DNA of 64,000 nucleotides. Origin: Xanthobacteraceae bacterium. Its GTDB lineage: Bacteria; Pseudomonadota; Alphaproteobacteria; Rhizobiales; Xanthobacteraceae. Made by a program: the position numbers and the translations under genes. Below are positions 32,579 to 40,083 of the stretch, one piece after another. Every line of letters begins with the position of its first letter. Positions within the stretch are counted from its first letter, which is position 1. The notes under the pieces were generated by a model, which worked only from the letters and a program-made list of their open reading frames with translations, made no database searches and was not told the DNA's origin. The stretch is from contig JARLJA010000152.1 in assembly GCA_031291445.1 (NCBI GenBank), positions 81,252 to 145,251 of the forward strand, read 5' to 3'.

Positions 32579-32606
32579 AATGCCGCCGTAACACCCCGGC
32601 GGCATT
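32579..32606. terminator. Terminator after the small PEP-CTERM gene
   Basis: AATGCCGCCG and CGGCGGCATT form a 10-bp stem with an 8-base loop. An A-run (32576-32580) gives a T-tract on the minus strand, so it most likely ends the gene at 32678-33283; the other side has TTTAAA. Confidence 0.75.
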
Positions 32607-32677
32607 TAAAATCTCGCAGCGCTATGATCGAACACCCGCACCGAAGCCGTACTGCGGCGTCGGTTGAGCCCGTCGTT

Positions 32678-33283
32678 TTAGGCTGCCGCGCTGCGACCAA
32701 TCCTTCGAACCCGCGCGACCGCCGCAAGGCCGGCAAAGCCGAAAATCATCATTCCCCAAGTCGAGGGCTCGGGCACGCCAAGCGTCACCGACGGAGGCAG
32801 CTGCGACGGCAGTCCGGGCGACAAGAAAAGCGTTCCTAAAATGGCGGGCTCGCCGGACGTGTCCGTCGTTCCGAGGTTCAAGACGCCGGGGTTGTTCGAG
32901 GTCAGCCAGTAGTAGCCGCCCTCGGAATAAATCCTGTAGAAATATCCGGCCGCCTCGAACAGCACGCCGCTGCTATCTACCAGCGGAAACGTCGGGAATG
33001 CGTTGTTGTCGTAGGAGCCGCCGAAATACATTTGCGGGTATGGTTGGTTGGGATTGGTCACCAGACCTGTGATCGCTCCGCCGCCGACACCGGTCACAGT
33101 ACCGGTCAATGCCACGACATTGGCCGCGCCGACCGCATTGAACGAATCCTGCGTGTAGACCTGCCCAGTCGCCTCATACGGGTTTCCCAGGACGGTCTCG
33201 AATGTGAACGTACCAACCTCCGCATACGCGTAGCCCGACCACGACAACGCGGTCGCCACAACGGCCAAGACTCTCAAATTCAT
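32678..33283 (-). CDS. Small secreted PEP-CTERM-type protein (PEPSTWG)
   Basis: A 201-residue secreted protein with a signal peptide (residues 1-21, SGYAYA), a beta-rich body (GTFTFETVLGNPYEATGQVY, GGSYDNNAFPTFPL) and the sorting signal VPEPSTWGMMIFGFAGLAAV with a basic end. Here the alphaproteobacterial PEPxxWA motif has Gly in place of Ala. The body resembles PEP-CTERM proteins of unknown function found near exopolysaccharide genes. GGAGAGAG precedes the ATG. It ends at a terminator. Confidence 0.82.
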   Translation of the reverse strand: MNLRVLAVVATALSWSGYAYAEVGTFTFETVLGNPYEATGQVYTQDSFNAVGAANVVALTGTVTGVGGGAITGLVTNPNQPYPQMYFGGSYDNNAFPTFPLVDSSGVLFEAAGYFYRIYSEGGYYWLTSNNPGVLNLGTTDTSGEPAILGTLFLSPGLPSQLPPSVTLGVPEPSTWGMMIFGFAGLAAVARVRRIGRSAAA

Positions 33284-33554
33284 GGTCTCTCTCCGTTCAT
33301 TGGCTACCTAACCGTCGCAGCCATTTCGTACTCACCCAAGCGGGGTGCAAGCTCTGGTGCCGGGGCCGCCATTTTCATAGTCGTCCAGCATAGATGGAAT
33401 TTTAACCTAGATCTTTCGAATTTATATGACAAGCCGGAGCCGTGGCAAAAAATTTGAATTTAATTCCGATTCCTCGGATGCCCGCAAGGCGCTGATAAAT
33501 ATGAGATAAAATGGAGAGGTGTGACGCGCGGTTTTTTCCGCTGGCGCCATTAAT

Positions 33555-34910
33555 TTAAATTGTCGGTGGTCGCCCCGTCTTCCGGTCCGCCCCCCTCGTC
33601 GCAACGCCGAATCGGCGGAAAATCCCCTCAAGTGGGATGGGTCTCACGACGGTCGCCCCTGGCAGCAGGAAGGCGGCTGAGCCGAGCGTCATGATCAGGT
33701 CGATGGCGATCAGGATCCCGGCCTGCCCGAACATCTGGAAGCCGACGTAGGATAAGGGCAGAACGCCCGCGGCCATGACGGCATGAACTCGCGCGACCTG
33801 CTGGCGTCGACCGAAGCCGATGGCGACGCCACTGCTGAAGGCATAGACTGCGATCAGGAATATCATCAGCGACGCCGCGATCCTGAAAGCCGGACCATAG
33901 ACCACGGGCGTATGGAGCCACAGCTCCATCATGCGTTCACCGAAGGCGTCAAAGACGATGGCGGCGACAGCCACCGACGCGGTCAGGAGCGAGGACGTCA
34001 CCACGGCGACCTTGATGGCCCCGGCACGATCCCGCCGCGCCAGCTTGCCGGCGATGAGGTTGGACATCGGCACCGCGACAGTGAGGATAACGCCGCCCAC
34101 TGCGGCGATCACGCGCATGAAGACCCCGAGATTGAAGATCTTATCGGGGCCGACGATCACTCCCACAATCGCGGTGGTAAACTGGAATATGACGCTGAGG
34201 GCGATCGAGATGACGGTAAAGTCGAGGCTATGGATGACCACCGCCTGCGACAGCTTGGGCATCGGGCGCCGCCGGCTTGTGAAGAGCGTCCGGTGTCTGC
34301 GGTAGACGCTGACGGCCTGCAACGCGTTTCCCGGCAGAAAGCCCGAGCTCAGCAGCAGGGTCGCGAGCAGCAGAGAGGGGGAAGCCCTGAATGCGGTGAA
34401 CAGCAGGATCAGCGTGACGGTGTAGGACAGGATATGGAACCAATACAGGCGGAACAGTTCGTGACGCCCGGCATCGACTCCCTCGAACACCGCGAGGAAG
34501 AACCACAAGGTCATCGTGAGAAAGACGGCGATCGTCGAAGTCGAGAATTCGGCTGCATAAGACGCGCCCGGGCCGAGATCGATATAAGGGGCGAGCAGCA
34601 CGAACAGCGTACTGCAGACCACGAACAGCGTCGCATAGACCTTGGCCGACAGCCGCGTCACATGCGAGACCACGCTGGCAACGAACGCCGGCGATTTGTG
34701 GTCATAGCGTGCAGTGATGATTGCCACCACGCGACCAAAGCCTGCGTTGCCAAGGCCGATCCAGGATCCAATGCTCAATGAAATCAGCATGATGCCGAAA
34801 CGGGTGGAACCGAGCGCGTGGAGGACCACTGGCGTGCCGACGATGTTGACGGCGATCCCTAACAGGCGCGCGAGCCAGCCCGCCAACGTCGTCGTCAGCA
34901 TTGAAATCAT
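33555..34910 (-). CDS. Polysaccharide flippase-like (Wzx/MATE-type) membrane protein
   Basis: A 451-residue inner membrane protein with about twelve hydrophobic segments. The N-terminus (ARLLGIAVNIVGTPVVLHAL then STRFGIMLISLSIGSWIGLGNAGFG) is typical of oligosaccharide flippases of the Wzx/RfbX type, which move lipid-linked repeat units across the inner membrane. The ATG at 34910 has GAGG upstream; an upstream in-frame ATG at 34988 gives a charged non-hydrophobic extension and is less likely. It is divergent from the GH71-like gene. Together with the Wzy-like protein it suggests a Wzx/Wzy-type polysaccharide pathway. Confidence 0.8.
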   Translation of the reverse strand: MISMLTTTLAGWLARLLGIAVNIVGTPVVLHALGSTRFGIMLISLSIGSWIGLGNAGFGRVVAIITARYDHKSPAFVASVVSHVTRLSAKVYATLFVVCSTLFVLLAPYIDLGPGASYAAEFSTSTIAVFLTMTLWFFLAVFEGVDAGRHELFRLYWFHILSYTVTLILLFTAFRASPSLLLATLLLSSGFLPGNALQAVSVYRRHRTLFTSRRRPMPKLSQAVVIHSLDFTVISIALSVIFQFTTAIVGVIVGPDKIFNLGVFMRVIAAVGGVILTVAVPMSNLIAGKLARRDRAGAIKVAVVTSSLLTASVAVAAIVFDAFGERMMELWLHTPVVYGPAFRIAASLMIFLIAVYAFSSGVAIGFGRRQQVARVHAVMAAGVLPLSYVGFQMFGQAGILIAIDLIMTLGSAAFLLPGATVVRPIPLEGIFRRFGVATRGADRKTGRPPTI

Positions 34911-35118
34911 AGTCTCGGCCTCATCCGACCGCCATAAGGTGTGTTGATTGCTTCGGCTTCTTCCGAAGCTGCGCCGCTCGTCATGCACGGCTCCACGCCG
35001 CCGGCGCGGTCACAAAAGCGTCGTCGCGCCCGGATACACGGCGCAGGTCACGGATTGATGAATGCCGCGCGGTGTTTCGAGACCGCGCCGATCTGCTCAA
35101 AAGGACCGAGAAGCCACG

Positions 35119-36582
35119 GTGCCCAGTCACCCGCCCGCGATCAACCGGCGCGCAGCTCTGGGTGTTTTCGCCGGAGGACTGTTGGCCTCGCGGTTTCACG
35201 CGGTCGGCGCCGCGGATCTCGTGGACGTTCTGCCTTTCAAGCCCGTGAATCTCGGCCAATCCGGGCGCGAGGTGTTCGCGCACTGGCATTTCTTCGCCAT
35301 CTCGATGGACAACAAGCCGGCGGACGTCGACTATTACGCGACACACTTCCTCGATCCGGCTCATCCCGAGGGGAAGACTGAGGGATTCGGCAGCGCCCTG
35401 CGTGAACGACCTCTGCCTCGCGATCCATACCAGGGCTCGGACTGGGCCGTCGACGATCTGGTCTGCGATATTCGCTGGGCCGACGCTATCGGCATCGATG
35501 CGTTCCTCTATAACATCATCACCATCGATCGGAAGTCCCCATTCTGGAAGCTGTTCTTCGACATGTTGGAGGCGGCCGGCCGGGTCGGGGGCAAATTCCG
35601 TGTTGTGCCCAATCTCGACGCTCCCCTGCTGTTGGAGCGGCCGGTCGCCGAGGTCGCCGCGGCGATCGTTTCGGCGAGCGGTCACCCCATGCTGCTGCGG
35701 CGGGAGACCGGACAACTGGTATTGGGTGCGTTTCAGCCCGAAGCCTGGCCGGTCGAACGCTGGAATTCGCTGTTCGCGCTTCTCGAGCGTGAGAAGATCG
35801 GGATCGAGTTCATGCCGATCTTTCTCAACGTCAGGAGCGCGCAGGATGGCCACTGGTCAAAGAGCACCACGGTCGGTGAATGGTCCGGGAATTTCGCCGA
35901 CGGTGTCGGCTATGTGGCCGAAGCCGCGGCGATCGTCAGGCGACACGGCAAGAAGTGGTGCGCACCGGTCTGCCCCCAGGATGTTCGACCAAAGGGCGGG
36001 GTCTTTGGCGAGGCCGCCAACAGCCGATTGTTTCGCGATGGCTGGATGGCGGCGATCAATGGTCATGCCGATGCCGTCCAGCTGATCACCTGGAACGACT
36101 ATTCAGAATCCTCCGCGGTCAGGCCGTCCACCCTGATCCAGTACTCGTTTTACGACCTCGCGGCGTTCTACATCGCGTGGTTCAAGACCGGCCGCGCTCC
36201 GCCCGTCACAAAGGACGTTTTGTATTACTTTCATCGGGTGCAGCCGACGGATGGAGCCGGGCTCGGCATGTCCCAAGCGCGCCCATTCGCACTGCAGTGG
36301 GGGCGTGAACCCGTCAATGATGTCGAATTGCTCGCTTTTCTCATCGCGGATGGCGAATTGCAGATCGAGATCGGGGGCGAACTCCACCGCTTGGCCGCCA
36401 AGGCCGGAGTAACTTCCATGCGCGTTCCCCTGGCGCCTGGCCGCCCGGTATTCCGGCTGCGGCGGGATGACCGCACGGCGATCGAATTCGTGAGTGCCGA
36501 TACCATCGGCGACCGGGCGGAGTTCCAGGACCTTGTATATCGCGGCGGTTCGTCGACGCGGCCTGCGGCCGCGGCTCCGTGA
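35119..36582 (+). CDS. GH71-like secreted glycoside hydrolase
   Basis: A 487-residue protein with a twin-arginine-like leader (NRRAALGVFAGGLLA) exported to the periplasm. The catalytic body follows glycoside hydrolase family 71 (alpha-1,3-glucanase type): REVFAHWHFF near the start, WADAIGIDAFLYNI, and ADAVQLITWNDYSESSAV near residue 345. Family members hydrolyse alpha-1,3-glucan; the real substrate here may be the local exopolysaccharide. GTG 35119 preceded by GAGAAG gives a clean signal peptide; ATG 35062 is the alternative and would add 19 residues. A C-terminal domain of about 100 residues is beta-rich and not assigned. Confidence 0.72.
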   Translation: MPSHPPAINRRAALGVFAGGLLASRFHAVGAADLVDVLPFKPVNLGQSGREVFAHWHFFAISMDNKPADVDYYATHFLDPAHPEGKTEGFGSALRERPLPRDPYQGSDWAVDDLVCDIRWADAIGIDAFLYNIITIDRKSPFWKLFFDMLEAAGRVGGKFRVVPNLDAPLLLERPVAEVAAAIVSASGHPMLLRRETGQLVLGAFQPEAWPVERWNSLFALLEREKIGIEFMPIFLNVRSAQDGHWSKSTTVGEWSGNFADGVGYVAEAAAIVRRHGKKWCAPVCPQDVRPKGGVFGEAANSRLFRDGWMAAINGHADAVQLITWNDYSESSAVRPSTLIQYSFYDLAAFYIAWFKTGRAPPVTKDVLYYFHRVQPTDGAGLGMSQARPFALQWGREPVNDVELLAFLIADGELQIEIGGELHRLAAKAGVTSMRVPLAPGRPVFRLRRDDRTAIEFVSADTIGDRAEFQDLVYRGGSSTRPAAAAP

Positions 36583-36589
36583 TCGTTCG

Positions 36590-36649
36590 GTGGTATTTTG
36601 GCGGCGCTCTATTAAATAAATATTGGCGGCGCCGCAGGCGAAATACCAC
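36590..36649. repeat. Interrupted inverted repeat after the GH71-like gene
   Basis: GTGGTATTT (36590-36598) pairs with AAATACCAC (36641-36649), and inside it GCGGCGC (36601-36607) pairs with GCGCCGC (36629-36635); the two stems are separated by a 2/5-base internal bulge and the apex is AT-rich. It lies in the 212-bp gap before the glycosyltransferase gene. It may be a transcription terminator or the trace of a small mobile element; no T-tract follows. Confidence 0.5.
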
Positions 36650-36794
36650 TGAAAATGCGCCGATATTTAATTTATTGACGAATTCCGGGTGCTGCCGCGA
36701 CTAGAACGTCACCAATCTGTCGCGGCATGTTCACTTTCGATGATTATCGGAATTTCTGGCGGTCTTAACCGCGCTAATAATTCGCGTGGCTGGC

Positions 36795-38138
36795 ATGAAG
36801 ATTTTGGTAGTCGGCATCAATTATGCGCCCGAATTGATCGGAATCGGCAAGTACACCACCGAGATGTGCAATGAGTTGCGGCGCAAGGGCCATGAGGTCA
36901 CGGTGGTCACGGCTCCGCCGTATTATCCGGACTGGCGGATCGTGAAGCCCTACAGCGGCTTCGCCTACTCGAGCGAAGTCGTCGACGGAATCGAGGTCGT
37001 CCGCTGTCCGCTCTACGTGCCCAGCCTGCCGCGCGCGTTCCACCGGATCCTGCACCACCTGTCTTTTGCGATAACGAGCGCGCCTGCGATCCTCGTGCAG
37101 GCGCTGAAAGTCAGGCCCGACGTCGTGCTGTCCGTGGCGCCGTCGCTGCTGTCCGCCCCTGCGGCGCTGGTCGCGGGCAAGCTGAGCGGTGCCGCGACCT
37201 GGCTTCACATCCAGGACTTCGAGGTCGACGCCGCGTTCAATCTCAACTTTCTTTCGGGCGGCTGGCTGCGCCGCGCGGCACTCTGGTGCGAAAAAAAACT
37301 GCTGACCTCGTTCGATTTGGTGTCTGCCATCTCGGCGAAGATGGTCGACCTGCTGCATAGCAAGGGTGTTTCGCGGTTTCGCGCCTTCGAATTCCGCAAC
37401 TGGGTGGACACGGCCGCGATCGAATCGCAGCTGGCTGACGCTGCCAGGGCAGAGTGGCGTAGCGCACTGCTCGAGCGCGCGTCGGGGACGTTGGTGCTCT
37501 ACTCAGGCAATATCGGTGCCAAGCAGGGTTTCGAGGTGCTTGCCGAGGCCGCGCGGCGTCTTGCGCCCGATCGGCCCGATATCGTTTTCGTGTTTTGCGG
37601 CGCTGGCGCGATGAAGGAGCGCCTGATGCAGTCGACGGCCGATCTTCCCAACGTGCGGTTTCTCGAGCTGCAGCCGGCCGAATCCTTTCGCAAGCTCCTG
37701 ATCAGCGCAGATATCCACCTGCTTCCCCAGTGTTCCGAGATCCAGGATCTTGCCTTACCATCGAAACTTGGTGGCATGCTGGTCTCCGGCCGGCCCATCG
37801 TCGCAATGGCGGCTGCCGAGACGCAGCTTGCGTCGGAACTCGCTGATGTCGGGGTCGTCGTAGCGCCGGGCGACCCGGACGCGGTTATCGAGGCCGTGCT
37901 CCGTCTCGCGTCGGACTCCAAGCTCAGGGATGTCCTCGGTACCAACGGTCAGCATCTCGCGCATCGGCGCTGGGAGCGAGGCTCCGTGCTCGCCGAGGCG
38001 GAGGCGCGACTTCTCGATCTGCTGGCGCGCCGTCGAAAGGGGGCGACCGGTTTTGGCTTGCCGGTTTCGGCCGCGGTGCGTCCCCAGGTCGCTGGCGGCG
38101 ACGACTTGAAGCTGCCTGAGAAAAAACCGCTGCGCTGA
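36795..38138 (+). CDS. WcaI-type glycosyltransferase (GT4 family)
   Basis: A 447-residue cytoplasmic glycosyltransferase of the GT-B fold. The N-terminus KILVVGINYAPELIGIGKYT and the following VTAPPYYPDW are characteristic of the WcaI colanic-acid glycosyltransferase family; the nucleotide-sugar domain has LVLYSGNIGAKQGFEVL, FVFCGAGAM and PSKLGGMLVSGRPIVA. It transfers a sugar, probably fucose-like in WcaI itself, onto a lipid-linked exopolysaccharide intermediate; the sugar here is unknown. ATG 36795 was chosen over GTG 36786 because the family starts with MKILV. Confidence 0.9.
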   Translation: MKILVVGINYAPELIGIGKYTTEMCNELRRKGHEVTVVTAPPYYPDWRIVKPYSGFAYSSEVVDGIEVVRCPLYVPSLPRAFHRILHHLSFAITSAPAILVQALKVRPDVVLSVAPSLLSAPAALVAGKLSGAATWLHIQDFEVDAAFNLNFLSGGWLRRAALWCEKKLLTSFDLVSAISAKMVDLLHSKGVSRFRAFEFRNWVDTAAIESQLADAARAEWRSALLERASGTLVLYSGNIGAKQGFEVLAEAARRLAPDRPDIVFVFCGAGAMKERLMQSTADLPNVRFLELQPAESFRKLLISADIHLLPQCSEIQDLALPSKLGGMLVSGRPIVAMAAAETQLASELADVGVVVAPGDPDAVIEAVLRLASDSKLRDVLGTNGQHLAHRRWERGSVLAEAEARLLDLLARRRKGATGFGLPVSAAVRPQVAGGDDLKLPEKKPLR

Positions 38139-38139
38139 C

Positions 38140-38157
38140 CGGCGACTCGACTGTCGT
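38140..38157 (+). promoter_or_regulatory. Weak PhoB-box-like repeat before the PstS-like gene
   Basis: CGGCGACTCGACTGTCGT has a good second half (CTGTCGT, 6 of 7) and a poor first half (4 of 7) at 11-bp spacing. It begins 2 bp after the glycosyltransferase stop and about 185 bp before the PstS-like start. This is only marginally better than matches seen in unrelated promoters. Confidence 0.2.
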
Positions 38158-38342
38158 CACGCGCAAAATAAAACAAATTTCAAGCCTCAACCCGCGAAAT
38201 ATTAGCCCCAAAAAAATCGATCGCGGATTTAAAATATCATATTTCCATTATGGACGGTTATTAATGTCCGCCTCGCCCGCCGGGGCGAGAGGTCCCGAGC
38301 CGGGGGTGAACGATCTTCTGTTTCCCACAGAGAGGACTGACT

Positions 38343-39914
38343 ATGACCAAGATGAAACTGGCCCTTCTGGCCGGCGCTGCCGTGATCGGCAGCTCCGCCA
38401 TGGCCGATACCGCCAGCGCCCAGACCAGCCTGATCTATTCGGGTGGTTCGACGCTCGCGTCCAAGGTCTACCGGTACATGATGGACTGCTACGGCGTTCC
38501 GGTGACCCCGTCGACCCTGTCGATCAACACCGCCTGCTCCAGCAGCACCGGTGACGCCAGCGGCCTGAACCTGCAGATCCTTTACGCGCCGGTTGGCTCC
38601 GGCGGTGGCAAGCGCGGCTTCGTCAACAACAACGGCTCGAACAGCACCTCGGCCGGCCTCGGCACGGTGAACACGCTCAACACCGTTCCCTACACCTCGA
38701 CCCTGTTCACCAGCTACTCCAGCGGCTATCCGGCCCTCGAGTTCGTCGGCAGCGACGATCCGCTCGTGTCGGCCGACCTCGCGACCTTCAACGGCAACTC
38801 CTCGGTTGTGGCGAATGCCGGCGGCGTCGTCCAGATCCCGGCTTTCGTCGTTCCGGTCGTGATCGCGGTCAACGGCAAGGACGGCAACGGCAATGCGCTG
38901 AACATCCAGAACTCCACCCCGACCGGTGGCAGCAGCGGCCTCAACCTGTCGCGGCAGGCGCTGTGCGGCATCGTCTCCGGCCACATCACCCAGTGGAGCA
39001 ACCCGATCCTGACGGCGCTGAACAACAATACCCAGCTCGGCACCGGCAACATCACCTGGGTCCATCGTTCGGACGGCAGCGGCACCACCTTCATCGTCTC
39101 CAACGCGCTGATCGCTCAGTGCGCGGGCGTGACCGGTCCGAACAGCGAAACCGACTCGACCACCGTCGTCTACAATTTCCCCTGGACCGACGGCAAGGCT
39201 GCCAACGTCGCCAACATCGGCAACAGCGGCCTTTGCTACACGGTCAGCGGCACCCGGGTCAGCCAGATCCCGGTCGAGGGTTCGAACACCATCAACTGGC
39301 CGGACGTCGGCTCGGATGAGTGCGGTGTTGCGATCCCGAACCCGAACGCCGCTCACTTCGCCAACGCCAGCCAGTCCGCCGGCGTGACCAACCTGATCCA
39401 GTCGACCAACGGCGCCATCGGCTACATTCCGCCGGATTTCGCCAAGCCCATCAACTCGACGGGCCCGATTGCCGCGAATCTGCAGAACGAGTGGTCGGTC
39501 GTCACCGGCACTGCCAACTTCGTTGCGCCGACCCAGGCCGGTGCGAACAGCTGGCTGTCCGAGACCCACCCGCCGGCGTTCGACGCCAGCAACATCCAGA
39601 GCCCGTTCACCTGGACTCTGACGATCAACGCGAACCCGGCGGCCCAGACCTCCTATCCGCTCGCCGGCTGGACCTACCTGGACTTCTATGAGTGCTACAC
39701 CGCCAACACCTACACCAACCTCCTGAGCTACCTGGAGTTCGTGTACGGTCCGACGGGTGGCAACATCCAGGCGAACCAGGGCTTCGGTCCGATCGGCGCC
39801 TACGGCTCGGGCGTCGGCAGCGCCGAGTGGCTGAACTTCATCGGCTACATCGTCACCAACTACATGTCCAGCGCTGGCAACCTCGGTTGCGCCTCCCACG
39901 CCGGCATCAACTAA
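38343..39914 (+). CDS. Secreted PstS-like phosphate-binding-type protein
   Basis: A 523-residue protein with a signal peptide (residues 1-27, ending ASA-QTS). The periplasmic-binding fold of PstS/DING proteins is suggested by LIYSGGSTLASKVY at the mature start, EFVGSDDPLV, and VHRSDGSGTTFIVSNAL, which correspond to the phosphate-contacting loops (GST and SDGSGTT). It is longer and richer in Asn, Ser and Thr than transport PstS proteins and has three or more Cys pairs, which suggests a secreted rather than transport role. No Pst permease genes follow. It precedes a TPR-OGT glycosyltransferase gene and lies near the T2SS, so secretion by that T2SS (as for PstS-like Hxc substrates) is plausible. 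GAGAGGA precedes the ATG. Confidence 0.75.
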   Translation: MTKMKLALLAGAAVIGSSAMADTASAQTSLIYSGGSTLASKVYRYMMDCYGVPVTPSTLSINTACSSSTGDASGLNLQILYAPVGSGGGKRGFVNNNGSNSTSAGLGTVNTLNTVPYTSTLFTSYSSGYPALEFVGSDDPLVSADLATFNGNSSVVANAGGVVQIPAFVVPVVIAVNGKDGNGNALNIQNSTPTGGSSGLNLSRQALCGIVSGHITQWSNPILTALNNNTQLGTGNITWVHRSDGSGTTFIVSNALIAQCAGVTGPNSETDSTTVVYNFPWTDGKAANVANIGNSGLCYTVSGTRVSQIPVEGSNTINWPDVGSDECGVAIPNPNAAHFANASQSAGVTNLIQSTNGAIGYIPPDFAKPINSTGPIAANLQNEWSVVTGTANFVAPTQAGANSWLSETHPPAFDASNIQSPFTWTLTINANPAAQTSYPLAGWTYLDFYECYTANTYTNLLSYLEFVYGPTGGNIQANQGFGPIGAYGSGVGSAEWLNFIGYIVTNYMSSAGNLGCASHAGIN

Positions 39915-39962
39915 TTATCGGGACGTAGTCTCGGTAACCAAAAAATTGAAATTCGACTTGAT

Positions 39963-39992
39963 GCATCCGGCGTTTGCCGGATGCTTTTTTTT
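39963..39992 (+). terminator. Strong intrinsic terminator after the PstS-like gene
   Basis: GCATCCGGC and GCCGGATGC form a 9-bp stem with loop GTTT followed by eight T (39985-39992). It shows that the next gene starts after 39992, at ATG 40084, and is transcribed separately. Confidence 0.95.
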
Positions 39993-40083
39993 CGAGGCGC
40001 AGCCGGAATTTATTGCTCGCCCCGGTCTCGCTTTTGCGTTAAATCGCTCGCCTGCGCAGCGTATTCACTACGATCGGCACATC

